Origin: Lachnospiraceae bacterium | GTDB taxonomy: Bacteria; Bacillota; Clostridia; Lachnospirales; Lachnospiraceae | Direction of reading: 5' to 3' | Assembly: GCA_003979345.1 (NCBI GenBank) | Contig: RYVZ01000001.1 | Span: 62,001 to 126,000, forward strand | Length of the DNA: 64,000 nt | Shown: in pieces, positions 34,741 to 42,991 of the stretch | Position numbering within the stretch: the stretch's first letter is position 1 | Layout: every line of letters starts with the position of its first letter | Made by a program: the position numbers and the translations under genes | Notes under the pieces: model-generated | The model's input: the letters and a program-made list of their open reading frames with translations, nothing else | What the model was told of the DNA's origin: nothing | Database searches by the model: none

Positions 34741-36033
34741 TTACGCAGATGCCAATAGTTTCTGTACACTCACAAGCTTCACACACAGCGCAAAGAGCTT
34801 CGCTGTCTCTTTCATCTCTTCCGTCGTAGGAAACGAGGGCGCAATACGGATATTGTTGTCGTGCGGATCCTTGCCATACGGATAGGTCGCTCCTGCATCT
34901 GTCAGGATAACACCCGCTTCACGGCATTTTCCGACAATCGCGGCGGCACAGCCTTCAAGCGCTTCAAACGAAATAAAATAACCGCCGTTCGGTTTTGTCC
35001 ACTCCCCGATATCCAATCCCGACAGTTCCTGATCAAGCACGGTGAGCACCGCTTCAAACTTCGGGCGCATAATGCCTGCAAGTTCCATCATATGCGCATG
35101 CATTCCGTCAATATTTCCGAAATACTTCACATGGCGGAGCTGATTGATCTTGTCGTAACCGATCGTCTGTATCGTCATTGATTTTTTGATATCGTTCAGA
35201 TTCTTTGCAGAGGATGCGATCGCCGCAACGCCTGCTCCCGAAAATGTCACTTTGGAAGTGGATGCAAATTCATAAACAATATCGGGATTACCCGCTTTTT
35301 CACATTCGCTGAGAATATCAAGAATCCTGTCCTGCCGTTCTTTTTCTTCATATAAATGATGCACGGCGTAAGCATTATCCCAGTAAATACGGAAATCCTC
35401 TGCTGCAGGCTTTAATGCTGCAAAACGCTTTACCGTCTCATCCGAGTAGGAATAGCCCTGCGGATTGGAATACTTCGGCACGCACCAAATCCCCTTTACG
35501 GCCTCGTCCGTATTCACGTACTTCTCAACCAGATCCATGTCCGGTCCCTGCGGTGTCATCGGAATCGTGACCATCTCAATCCCGAAATGCTCCGTAATCT
35601 TAAAATGTCTGTCATATCCGGGTGCCGGGCACAAAAACTTCACCTTGTCAAGACGGCACCACGGCGTGCTCCCGCATACGCCATGCGTCATAGAGCGGGA
35701 AACCGCATCATACATGATGGAAAGGCTGGCGTTTCCGCAGACGATCACATTCTCAGCCGGCACACCCATCATATCTCCCATGAGTTTTTTTGCCTCGGGA
35801 ATACCGTCCAGCGTTCCGTAATTGCGGCAGTCCACGCCTTCCTCCGTCTGAAGGATCGTATCTGAGTGCAGCACATCCATCATATCCATGCTGAGGTCTA
35901 ACTGCGCAGGTCCCGGCTTCCCTCTGGACATATCCAGCTTCAGCCCTTTTGCCTTTGCCTCTTCAAACTGCTGCTCCAATTCGCTTTCCAATGCCTGCAG
36001 CTCTTCCTTTGACATCTCCTGATAAGATTTCAT
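34741..36033 (-). CDS. Aspartate aminotransferase-like PLP enzyme (PF12897 type)
   Basis: A 430-residue fold-type I aminotransferase. It has KGLKLDMSRGKPGPAQLDLS, NYGTLDGIPEAKKLMG, VCGNASLSIMYD, WCVPKYSNPQGYSYSD, YWDNAYAVHHLY and the PLP-Lys region FASTSKVTFSGAG. This set is that of the aspartate aminotransferase subgroup resembling the characterised Corynebacterium AspT, distinct from classical AspC. ATG 36033; promoter and a palindrome lie upstream (36116-36174). Followed by the Nudix gene. Confidence 0.88.
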   Translation of the reverse strand: MKSYQEMSKEELQALESELEQQFEEAKAKGLKLDMSRGKPGPAQLDLSMDMMDVLHSDTILQTEEGVDCRNYGTLDGIPEAKKLMGDMMGVPAENVIVCGNASLSIMYDAVSRSMTHGVCGSTPWCRLDKVKFLCPAPGYDRHFKITEHFGIEMVTIPMTPQGPDMDLVEKYVNTDEAVKGIWCVPKYSNPQGYSYSDETVKRFAALKPAAEDFRIYWDNAYAVHHLYEEKERQDRILDILSECEKAGNPDIVYEFASTSKVTFSGAGVAAIASSAKNLNDIKKSMTIQTIGYDKINQLRHVKYFGNIDGMHAHMMELAGIMRPKFEAVLTVLDQELSGLDIGEWTKPNGGYFISFEALEGCAAAIVGKCREAGVILTDAGATYPYGKDPHDNNIRIAPSFPTTEEMKETAKLFALCVKLVSVQKLLASA

Positions 36034-36115
36034 TTCGGTTCACCATGCCTTCCGTATTTCATACTTATTGGTACAACGTATTATCCGGCGTCCGTTCTCC
36101 AATGCATGATTGCAT

Positions 36116-36174
36116 AATTGTATACAATTCACAGACGCCTTACCTATCATACACCAAGAAGCTTTTGTATGCAA
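36116..36174 (-). promoter_or_regulatory. Aminotransferase promoter with downstream palindrome
   Basis: On the minus strand, -35 TTGCAT (36174-36169), 17 bases, -10 TATGAT (36151-36146). Just past the expected start of transcription lies the perfect palindrome AATTGTATACAATT (36116-36129), which fits the TTGTATACAA pattern of GntR-family operators. A roadblock repressor site is inferred. Confidence 0.65.
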
Positions 36175-36296
36175 GATAAAAGTCAGAAAAATGTAGATGC
36201 CCTGCGCAGCCTGTTTCTAAAGAATGACAAAAAAAGAACCGCATCAGAAATCCCCTTAACAGGCACCTCCCGCAGTTCTCTTGAGCGGCTTATCCG

Positions 36297-36557
36297 CTAT
36301 TCCTGCTCTCCCGAATCCTCTTTTGCTCCCACCACGCCTGATATCACCGACGTCACCGCCGCAATGATCACCGCCACGATGACTGCCACGGCAATGATCC
36401 CTACGAGGATCCATGCTGTCTGCGCATCTATCGACTCCTGTGCGCCTTCGCTTGCCAGTACGCCGGCACAGCCGGTTATTTGATTCATTAACATAAGCGC
36501 AAGCATCGTTACGCCTGCATACATCTGCTTTTTTATTTTACTAAAAACACGCATCAT
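36297..36557 (-). CDS. Small membrane or lipoprotein after PP2C
   Basis: An 86-residue protein with two hydrophobic stretches: MYAGVTMLALMLMN, ending in a lipobox-like ITGC, and WILVGIIAVAVIVAVIIAAV. The C-terminus is acidic (KEDSGEQE). ATG 36557 (or 36554) follows AGGAGGTTATC, so translation looks real. It begins 19 bases after the PP2C gene and is probably co-transcribed. Family unknown; it could tether or modulate the phosphatase. Confidence 0.7.
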   Translation of the reverse strand: MMRVFSKIKKQMYAGVTMLALMLMNQITGCAGVLASEGAQESIDAQTAWILVGIIAVAVIVAVIIAAVTSVISGVVGAKEDSGEQE

Positions 36558-36576
36558 GATAACCTCCTGTTCGCGT

Positions 36577-37410
36577 TTATTTTAGCACGTTTTCACCCTG
36601 ACTGCAAGGGGCTTGTCCAATATGAATTGCAATGACCGTATAATTGTCCTGATACTGTCTATGCTCCCATACAACTGACCGTGCGACCGCGCGTGCCGCC
36701 TCTTCCGCAGTCTCTTTCGCAGCACAGCGTGCGATCTCTTCCTCAGAGACCGTGCGAAATACACCGTCTGTCAAAAGCAGGATCACATCCCCTTTTTCTA
36801 AATCAATCGGTATTTCATTTCCGTCTACCTGATCCAGCATTCCTTTTCCGATATAGCTCGTCAGCGCGCTGCGGCGTGGATTCGCTCTTGCTTCCAGTTC
36901 CGTAATTGCGCCTTTCCACGCAAGCTCGTCCAGCTCCCTCCCGTAATTATGTTCTACGTTCAGCCTGCAAAGCTGCTTTTTATGCCACAGATAAATTCTG
37001 CTGTCACCCACCGAACAATAATACAGTTTGCGATCCTCTATGTATGCGGCAATGACAGTAGAACCGCCCGGTTCTTTATCGGACAGATACTGATTGACCG
37101 TCTCGTTTGCACGCCAAAGAGATCGCTGCAAAAAGGGCACGGGAGACTTTTCCCGGTCTTCTGCGATACAGGCACTTTGCATTTCTCCCGTGATCAGCCT
37201 GCTGATCTCCCCGCCGTTCGACAGACCTCCCATTCCGTCTGCGATCACGGCAAACACACTCTCGCTCTCCGCGAACTCCGCCGCAGAGCATTCCAAACGT
37301 TCACCGGACATTCCCGAAAACCACATGCTGTCCTGCTGATCGGCTCTCGCCCCTATTTCACTGATGCCCGCTAAAGCAATACGGGACTTTTGTTTACTCT
37401 TTTTTCTCAT
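36577..37410 (-). CDS. PP2C-type Ser/Thr protein phosphatase
   Basis: A 277-residue PPM/PP2C phosphatase reversing Hanks-type kinase phosphorylation. Metal-site motifs: GARADQQDSMW, VIADGMGGLSNGGEIS, CSVGDSRIYLW, ILLLTDGVFRTVSEEE, and QDNYTVIAIHI. No membrane segment. The start is uncertain: a consensus -10 (37423-37418) overlaps the ATG at 37419, and transcription should begin near ATG 37410, giving a leaderless message. There is no Shine-Dalgarno site before either codon. The only protein kinase seen in the window is 19 kb away (15640-17646), so pairing is speculative. Confidence 0.85.
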   Translation of the reverse strand: MRKKSKQKSRIALAGISEIGARADQQDSMWFSGMSGERLECSAAEFAESESVFAVIADGMGGLSNGGEISRLITGEMQSACIAEDREKSPVPFLQRSLWRANETVNQYLSDKEPGGSTVIAAYIEDRKLYYCSVGDSRIYLWHKKQLCRLNVEHNYGRELDELAWKGAITELEARANPRRSALTSYIGKGMLDQVDGNEIPIDLEKGDVILLLTDGVFRTVSEEEIARCAAKETAEEAARAVARSVVWEHRQYQDNYTVIAIHIGQAPCSQGENVLK

Positions 37411-37417
37411 AGGACTC

Positions 37418-37446
37418 ATTATAACAAAAAAAGATTCCATAAACAA
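37418..37446 (-). promoter_or_regulatory. Promoter of the PP2C gene
   Basis: On the minus strand, -35 TTGTTT (37446-37441), exactly 17 bases, -10 TATAAT (37423-37418). It is built into the end of the rny terminator, whose T-run forms much of the spacer. Confidence 0.65.
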
Positions 37447-37462
37447 TGTTTATGAAATCTTT
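37426..37462 (-). terminator. Rho-independent terminator of rny
   Basis: A 15-bp stem (37430-37444 with 37448-37462, one mismatch), three-base loop and T-run on the minus strand, 7 bases after the rny stop. Confidence 0.92.
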
Positions 37463-37468
37463 TTCTTT

Positions 37469-39028
37469 CTACTTTGCGTAATCGACCACTCGTGATTCGC
37501 GAATGACATTGACTTTAATCTGTCCCGGATACTGAAGCTCTGCTTCGATCTGCTTCGATATATCCCTTGCCAAAAGTACCATGTCCGCGTCACTGATCTG
37601 CTCAGGAACTACCATTACCCGAATCTCTCTACCCGCCTGAATAGCAAAAGATTTGTCCACTCCCTTGAAATTGTTTGTGATATCTTCCAATTGTTTTAGT
37701 CTTGTCGTATAAGTCTCCAGCGTTTCCCGCCTTGCACCCGGTCTTGCCGCGGAAATCGTATCAGCGGCTTGTACCAGACACGCGATCAGCGTTGTCGGCT
37801 CCACATCGCCATGATGCGATTCTACTGCGTTAATGACGGTTGCGGATTCCTTATACTTTCTGCAAAGCTCCACTCCTAACTGGATATGGGAGCCTTCCAT
37901 TTCATGATCCACGGATTTTCCAATATCATGTAAAAGACCTGCGCGTTTCGACATTCTGATATCCAGCCCCATCTCAGAGGCAAGGAGACCGGAAAGCTGT
38001 GCCACTTCTATGGAATGCTTCAATGCATTCTGTCCATAGCTGGTCCTGAATTTCATCTTGCCAAGCAGTCTGACAAGCTCTGGGTGAATGCCGTGCACTC
38101 CGACTTCGAGCAGTGCCGCTTCACCCTCTTCTTTGATCATGACCTCTACTTCTTTTTGCGCTTTTTCAACCATTTCCTCGATTCTTGCCGGATGGATTCT
38201 TCCGTCCACGATCAGTTTCTCAAGTGCAATACGTGCAACCTCACGTCTGATCGGATCAAAACCGGAAAGGATCACTGCTTCCGGCGTATCATCAATAATC
38301 AGATCCACACCTGTCATCGTCTCCAGCGTGCGGATATTGCGGCCTTCCCGACCGATGATACGTCCCTTCATCTCATCGCTCGGAAGCTGCACAACGGAAA
38401 TCGTCGATTCGGATACATGGTCTGCCGCACAACGCTGAATGGCGTTAACCACATATTCCTTTGCCTTCTTGTCCGCTTCTTCTTTCGCCCTGCTCTCCAT
38501 TTCCTTGATCAGCACGGCTGTCTCATGCTTTACTTCGTCTTCAACAATTTTAAGTAAATACTCTTTTGCCTGTTCGGAGGTTAAACCAGAGATTCGTTCC
38601 AGTTCCTGTACCCTCTCTTCGTTCAGTCTGGCGATTGCTTCTTTCTGCTTATTCAGCGCCTCTTCCCTCGCAAGCAGCCCCGCTTCCTTCTTCTCGATCG
38701 CATCCGCTTTTTTATCGATGTTTTCTTCCTTCTGCTGAACTCTGCGCTCGTAACGCTGTGCCTCCGCTCTCCGCTCTTTGATCTCCTTATCCAGCTCATT
38801 CTTTGTCCGGATAGATTCTTCCTTCACCTCAAGCAGTCCTTCACGTTTCTTTGCCTCAGCAGTTTTTAATGCATCATCAATAATCTCTCTTGCCTTCGTG
38901 TCCGCGTTTCCGATTTTCTGCTCTATCGCTTTTTTCTGACGGTTCATTGCCAGAAAAGCAGATACGGGTACCGCAATGGCAAGTGTCACAATGACCGTCA
39001 CAATGACCGCCGTTACTACTGGTCCCAT
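37469..39028 (-). CDS. rny: Ribonuclease Y
   Basis: A 519-residue membrane-bound endoribonuclease that starts mRNA decay in Bacillota. N-terminal transmembrane helix (VTAVIVTVIVTLAIAVPVSAFLA), a long Glu/Lys-rich coiled coil (about 30-200), a KH domain (GRIIGREGRNIRTLETMTGVD), and the HD domain with RAGLLHDIGKSVDHE and ESHHGDVEP. ATG 39028 follows AAGGAGG at 11 bases; a GTG at 39040 sits on that site and is unlikely. Own terminator downstream. Confidence 0.97.
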   Translation of the reverse strand: MGPVVTAVIVTVIVTLAIAVPVSAFLAMNRQKKAIEQKIGNADTKAREIIDDALKTAEAKKREGLLEVKEESIRTKNELDKEIKERRAEAQRYERRVQQKEENIDKKADAIEKKEAGLLAREEALNKQKEAIARLNEERVQELERISGLTSEQAKEYLLKIVEDEVKHETAVLIKEMESRAKEEADKKAKEYVVNAIQRCAADHVSESTISVVQLPSDEMKGRIIGREGRNIRTLETMTGVDLIIDDTPEAVILSGFDPIRREVARIALEKLIVDGRIHPARIEEMVEKAQKEVEVMIKEEGEAALLEVGVHGIHPELVRLLGKMKFRTSYGQNALKHSIEVAQLSGLLASEMGLDIRMSKRAGLLHDIGKSVDHEMEGSHIQLGVELCRKYKESATVINAVESHHGDVEPTTLIACLVQAADTISAARPGARRETLETYTTRLKQLEDITNNFKGVDKSFAIQAGREIRVMVVPEQISDADMVLLARDISKQIEAELQYPGQIKVNVIRESRVVDYAK

Positions 39029-39133
39029 GTACAGGAGCACCTCCTTATTTAGTTTTCATTGTACGAATATGCGTTATAGAACACATCATATAGGATGACA
39101 TATCCTAACTCTCAATTTTACAACAGTTCAATT

Positions 39134-40245
39134 TTACTCTGTAATGCGTATGCTGTCAAGCATTTTGTGAGGTACGGTCCCGGCGGTCTTATCCCAGACG
39201 CAAAGCAATTCGTTCCAATGAGCGCTCACATATTCCGCATTGCCTGCCTTACTCTGCTTTTCATGCTCAAACGCCGCATCCGCAAGCGCATCTGCGCCGA
39301 GCGTCCTTGCATTTCCTTTTAGTCCGTGTACCCGGATCGCTTATTCTTTCATATTTTGTTCCGTCAAAAAGCCATACATTTCTTCCTGTTTTGCGCGCTC
39401 TTTCAAAAACATCCTACAAGCTCTGCATACATTTCCACATCGTTTTTGGTATGAGAAAAACCGTTCTTTATGGAAATGCCATAGGACAGAAAGCCTTCCT
39501 CCTCCGCGGTCAGATACGGCTTCCCTGGTCCTCCGCCTTCCGACCCGTTCTCCCTCCGATCCTTTTCACTTTCCACGGCACCAGCCTCCACTTCCTTTAC
39601 AAGCGATTCAGGAAGAAAACGCCTGACCGTCTGCTCTAACAGATCACCGTCGATCGGTTTGTCAGAAAATCGGCAAATCCCTCTTTCAAATAACCTTCCC
39701 TTGCACCCGACAGTGCGTTCGCCGTCAGGGCGATCACCGGCGTGTCCCTGTTCGGAATATCCGCCAGCTTTTGTATCTCATGCAGCGTCTCGATCCCATC
39801 CATCTCCGGCATCATATGATCCATAAAAATCATATGATACCGTTCGCTTTTTACCAGTTCCAGACAACGTTTACCCGAATCCGCCGCCGTGATCTTCATT
39901 TTGGTACGTTTAAGCAGCGATTGAAATACCGTCAGATTCATGCTGTTATCATCAACCACAAGCACGCTCGCCTCCGGCGCCTCAAACGTCTGCCGTTTCC
40001 CGGAAAGGCTCCGCTCCCTCCTGTGTCTTACAGCCTCAAAATCTCCCGTCGGCTCATTACATACGATTCTTTGCGGTATCGTAACGGTGAAATCCGAGCC
40101 TTTTCCATATTCGCTCTCCACTTTCATGTCCCCGTCCATCAGTTTTAACAGGGACATTGTGATATTCATTCCAAGACCGGTCCCTTCAATATGACGGTTC
40201 TTTTCCTCATCCAAACGCTGAAAGCTGTCAAATAGCTTTCCCAAT
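39134..40245 (-). pseudogene. Decayed 3' end of a hybrid histidine kinase (ATPase-REC-HPt)
   Basis: Remnant of a hybrid sensor kinase. The first frame (to 39636) has the end of a HATPase domain (FQRLDEEKNRHIEGTGLGMN), then a receiver with VLVVDDNSMNL, MDHMMPEMDGIET and VIALTANAL, stopping after FADFLT. Supplying one base near 39660 restores PIDGDLLEQTVRRFLPE and the frame into 39403. A second missing base near 39412 leads into an HPt domain (ERAKQEEMYGFLTEQNMKE), a TAA near 39338, then RVHGLKGNARTLGADALADA with the phosphoryl His, ending at 39134. The kinase N-terminus is missing: the gene is fused at about 40240 to an RsbW-like gene. Two frameshifts, one nonsense codon and a deletion make it non-functional. 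Confidence 0.85.
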
Positions 40246-40365
40246 GGCAATATCAATCTGCGCCTGCGCTTTCATCGGACAGCCGAACTGCTCAAGCTGT
40301 TCATCGACAAATTCCGTGATGACCGGTATACTTTCCACTGTTGCGTCAACCGTTAATTCTTTCAT
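40228..40365 (-). pseudogene. Truncated RsbW-like anti-sigma/ATP-binding protein
   Basis: ATG 40365 follows GGAGG at 5 bases and opens a typical RsbW/SpoIIAB-like start: MKELTVDATVESIPVITEF, then EQFGCPMKAQAQIDIAI. Just where the conserved DELFxNI ATP-binding motif should follow, the sequence switches to histidine-kinase coding in another frame and stops at 40228. Only 45 residues remain of an expected 130-150. It follows the STAS gene, its usual partner. Confidence 0.82.
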
Positions 40366-40476
40366 GCAAACCTCCATGCCGCCTGTGACGGCATGCCGCC
40401 CCTCAGCGGCACAACTCTTTCCTAAAGAAGAATGCCCGCCCATCCCAGAGAAGAGCTTCGGGCATTTTCCAACGCG

Positions 40477-40779
40477 TCATTCTATGTTCAGAATATCCAA
40501 AAATCCCGTAACCTCGAACACTTCATGCATCGTCTCATTGACATGGCGGATGATCAGCTTTCTGCCCTCCTTCTTCATCAACGATTTATGCGCCGATAAC
40601 AGCACGCGCAGTCCGGCTGAGGAAAGATATTCCAGTTCCTTAAAATCCAGGATCAGTGTTTCCGTACCCTCCATGCCGGCGTTGATCTCTTTTTCCAACA
40701 GGGGCGCGGTGGTCGTGTCAAGCCGCCCCTCCAGCATCAGTGTGATCTCACTCCCGTTTTCCTGTTTACTAATCTTCAT
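40477..40779 (-). CDS. STAS-domain anti-sigma factor antagonist (RsbV/SpoIIAA-like)
   Basis: A 100-residue STAS protein: MKISKQENGSEITLMLEGRL, LILDFKELEYLSSAGLRVLL with the phosphorylatable Ser at the SSAG turn, and a C-terminal FEVTGFLDILNIE. In partner-switching systems it binds an RsbW-type kinase when unphosphorylated. ATG 40779 follows GGAGAGGG. Here the RsbW-like gene downstream is truncated, so this protein may be orphaned or act with a distant partner. Confidence 0.9.
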   Translation of the reverse strand: MKISKQENGSEITLMLEGRLDTTTAPLLEKEINAGMEGTETLILDFKELEYLSSAGLRVLLSAHKSLMKKEGRKLIIRHVNETMHEVFEVTGFLDILNIE

Positions 40780-40985
40780 CGCGCATCCCTCTCCTACAAA
40801 CAGCGTTTTCGCAGATACCCAAACAGATCGCATCTTTATGTCTAATTTACAAAAAAAAAGCTATTTTAATTTTAATGTTGAAAAGCGATATGCATTGCAC
40901 TTTTACAGGTATACATGGCAGCATAATTGACCGGTGAAAGGAGCTTGACAGCGGCAGTCATGGCAACGGTGGTGTAATAATCAAA

Positions 40986-41027
40986 AACAGTGCCGTCTCC
41001 CCCCTCACGCGGGCAAAACGGCACTGT
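40986..41027 (-). terminator. Terminator of the toxin-antitoxin operon
   Basis: An AACAGTGCCGT / ACGGCACTGT stem with loop containing CTCACGCGGG; T-run on the minus strand. 28 bases past the toxin stop. A near-identical copy in the same orientation lies at 41751-41790. Confidence 0.88.
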
Positions 41028-41054
41028 ATGGTAAAGTTTTGAAGTATTTTCTTC

Positions 41055-41321
41055 TTATTGGTCACAATAGTGTCCTTTGCACTGGGTTATGACAATACCC
41101 TCATTACTAATCATATATACAAGCCTGTCTTTTGCATTGATCCTTCTGCTCCATTCCCCGCCTGGGCTGTCTTTGAGCGGTTCCGGTTTCCCTTCACCGG
41201 TAAACGGTTCCCGCTGAATGGATTTTAAGAGGCTGTTTATTTTTCTCAGGGTCTTTTTGTCCTGCGACTGCCAATATAGATATTCTTCCCAAGCATCTTC
41301 GGCAAAAGTGATTTTACTCAC
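41055..41321 (-). CDS. YoeB-family toxin (type II)
   Basis: An 88-residue RelE-superfamily toxin of the Txe/YoeB group: ITFAEDAWEEYLYWQSQDKK, INSLLKSIQREPFTGEGKPEPLK, WSRRINAKDRLVYMI and the C-terminal CKGHYCDQ with the catalytic His/Tyr. Such toxins cleave mRNA on the ribosome. It overlaps the antitoxin gene by 8 bases. Complete in length. Confidence 0.93.
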   Translation of the reverse strand: MSKITFAEDAWEEYLYWQSQDKKTLRKINSLLKSIQREPFTGEGKPEPLKDSPGGEWSRRINAKDRLVYMISNEGIVITQCKGHYCDQ

Positions 41322-41586
41322 GCTCCATAGCCTCCAGTTCTTCCATTGTCTTTACGATCACCTGCCCGTTTTTGACCTGCCTGCCCGCTTTTTGCAATTG
41401 TTCTATGTTGGCATCGGAATAAAAGGGATCCGGCGGGGCAGTCACTTCAAAAGGGATTCGGCGGTCTCGTAAGGCTTTTTTTGCATAGATCATAAAAAAG
41501 GTGGTAAGGTTCATACCCATTTCATCACACATCTCATCCAATTGTCTTTTCATTTCATCATCAAATCTAAGGCTTATCGTAGTCAT
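41314..41586 (-). CDS. RelB/DinJ-family antitoxin
   Basis: A 90-residue antitoxin. The ribbon-helix-helix N-terminus is MTTISLRFDDEMKRQLDEMC, then DEMGMNLTTFFMIYAKKAL, as in RelB/DinJ proteins. The C-terminal half would wrap the toxin. It precedes and overlaps the YoeB-type toxin, so the pair combines a DinJ-type antitoxin with a YoeB-type toxin in place of the classical YefM. The operon has its own promoter (41610-41638) and should be autoregulated. Confidence 0.93.
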   Translation of the reverse strand: MTTISLRFDDEMKRQLDEMCDEMGMNLTTFFMIYAKKALRDRRIPFEVTAPPDPFYSDANIEQLQKAGRQVKNGQVIVKTMEELEAMERE

Positions 41587-41609
41587 CTGATCACATCCTT
41601 TCCGTTTAT

Positions 41610-41638
41610 ATTATACAGTTAAACAAAACCGTTTTCAA
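41610..41638 (-). promoter_or_regulatory. Promoter of the toxin-antitoxin operon
   Basis: On the minus strand, -35 TTGAAA (41638-41633), 17 bases, consensus -10 TATAAT (41615-41610), about 24 bases before the antitoxin ATG. Confidence 0.85.
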
Positions 41639-41750
41639 TCATATTTATTCATCTTTTTTTCAATTTCTTTCAAATCCTTTTTTTTCCTTTCATATTCTTT
41701 CATATTCTTTCAATCATAGTATATGTGGGATTAGCAAAATTATCCTAAAA

Positions 41751-41790
41751 AACAGTGCCGTTTCCCCTCACGCGGGTAAAACGGCACTGT
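41751..41790 (-). terminator. Terminator after the secreted-protein gene
   Basis: An AACAGTGCCGT / ACGGCACTGT stem followed by a T-run on the minus strand, 35 bases past the stop at 41825. Nearly identical to 40986-41027. Confidence 0.88.
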
Positions 41791-41824
41791 CTGTCTTTTT
41801 CTTATTTTGATAACGTCAAACGCT

Positions 41825-42856
41825 CTAGTTCCAAACGAAATTGTTCATAGCAGATGTAAGTGCGCGCTTTATCCACTCGAAATTGTAACCCGCATTCGTA
41901 GCCGCACCTGCTATAATGCATACGCAGTCTACCGGCTCTCCGCCCCGCTGACACTGCACAATATCGCTTATCGAGTAATACACCCTATCATCCAACTTCT
42001 CACCGAAAGTCTCATAATCCACACCCGGACCGCACCATGCGCGTACGTAGCTACTATAGTTAGTAAAGCAGATTAAAATCTGTCCGCCGTGCTCGCTTAA
42101 GAAGTTCCCAATCGCCGGATCCTCCGCCGCAATATCCGCTACCAGTTCTGATATACTGTCCGGACTATAATGAGCAAACTTAGCATAGAACGCACGCTCC
42201 TCATCCGACGGTTCTCCCCACGCCTCATAATCCCATTCTCCCAATTCATCAAGCATCATAATATAGTCACTATCATAATCAAAATATGCCCGATAGGTAA
42301 TTCCGTATCCGTCCGTCTTAATGACAGGTTCAGGTTTGTCGGTTGCATCTAAGTAACCCTCTATCCCATACCATCCATCATCACCGTCATCAAACCAATA
42401 TTCCGTTATAGTATACTTACTATGGTCATAATTCCACTTAACTTCTACAACAGGTACATCCCCATACGGCATCAACGGTTCTATCGTTTGACCTGCAGGC
42501 GCGGACGGCGCCTCCCCTGCTCCGCCTTCCGCACCGGTCACACATCTTGCCAATACATATGCGCCCTTCACCGTACGGTAAAAAGTCTTCCCGTCTCCCA
42601 GCACGCTTTCGATGACCTGCGGATATACCTGAATCTGATATCCCGCGTCCACATATTTGACCCTGTTCTCTTCGGTGGTCGCCGGTGCGCTCCATATACT
42701 GCAGCGCTGCGTGGTTTGGACAGATACACATTCAGGCTGTGGTGTAGTATCATTTACGTCATCCGCCCTGACGGGACTCATCGGAACCGCCGCGCTCATG
42801 CATAACGCCGAAACGGTCAAGAGTACCGCCCATTTTTTCTTACTGCTCCCTCTCAT
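41825..42856 (-). CDS. Secreted protein of unknown function behind a poly-G promoter
   Basis: A 343-residue protein with a clear Sec signal peptide (KKKWAVLLTVSALCMSAAVP, cleavage near VRADD). Residues about 40-105 resemble a small SH3-like region (SIWSAPATTEENRVKYVDAG, GKTFYRTVKGAYVLARCV). The rest is rich in Asp, Tyr and Trp and has Cys-containing segments; I do not recognise it. ATG 42856 follows AGGAGGAAGT. It has its own terminator. The promoter contains 11 consecutive G between -35 and -10, so expression may be phase variable. Confidence 0.8.
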   Translation of the reverse strand: MRGSSKKKWAVLLTVSALCMSAAVPMSPVRADDVNDTTPQPECVSVQTTQRCSIWSAPATTEENRVKYVDAGYQIQVYPQVIESVLGDGKTFYRTVKGAYVLARCVTGAEGGAGEAPSAPAGQTIEPLMPYGDVPVVEVKWNYDHSKYTITEYWFDDGDDGWYGIEGYLDATDKPEPVIKTDGYGITYRAYFDYDSDYIMMLDELGEWDYEAWGEPSDEERAFYAKFAHYSPDSISELVADIAAEDPAIGNFLSEHGGQILICFTNYSSYVRAWCGPGVDYETFGEKLDDRVYYSISDIVQCQRGGEPVDCVCIIAGAATNAGYNFEWIKRALTSAMNNFVWN

Positions 42857-42926
42857 ACTTCTTCCTCCTGTTTTCTTGTGAAATCGTCGGCGGATGACTC
42901 ATTCTACGATATCCGCTAACGATTCC

Positions 42927-42959
42927 ATTTTACCCCCCCCCCCGGTATAACTTTGTCAA
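42927..42959 (-). promoter_or_regulatory. Promoter with an 11-G tract in the spacer
   Basis: On the minus strand, perfect -35 TTGACA (42959-42954), a spacer of AAGTTATACC plus 11 G, and -10 TAAAAT (42932-42927). The spacer is 21 bases; 17 would need seven G. Slipped-strand changes in the tract would tune the promoter. Function inferred from layout. Confidence 0.75.
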
Positions 42960-42991
42960 GAGTTTCCATATAGAATCAAAGTTATTATAAC

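Noticed and set aside
41640..41745. T-rich run with repeated TTTCATATTC
   Set aside because: Low-complexity upstream DNA of the toxin-antitoxin operon; no repeat-spacer order of a CRISPR array.
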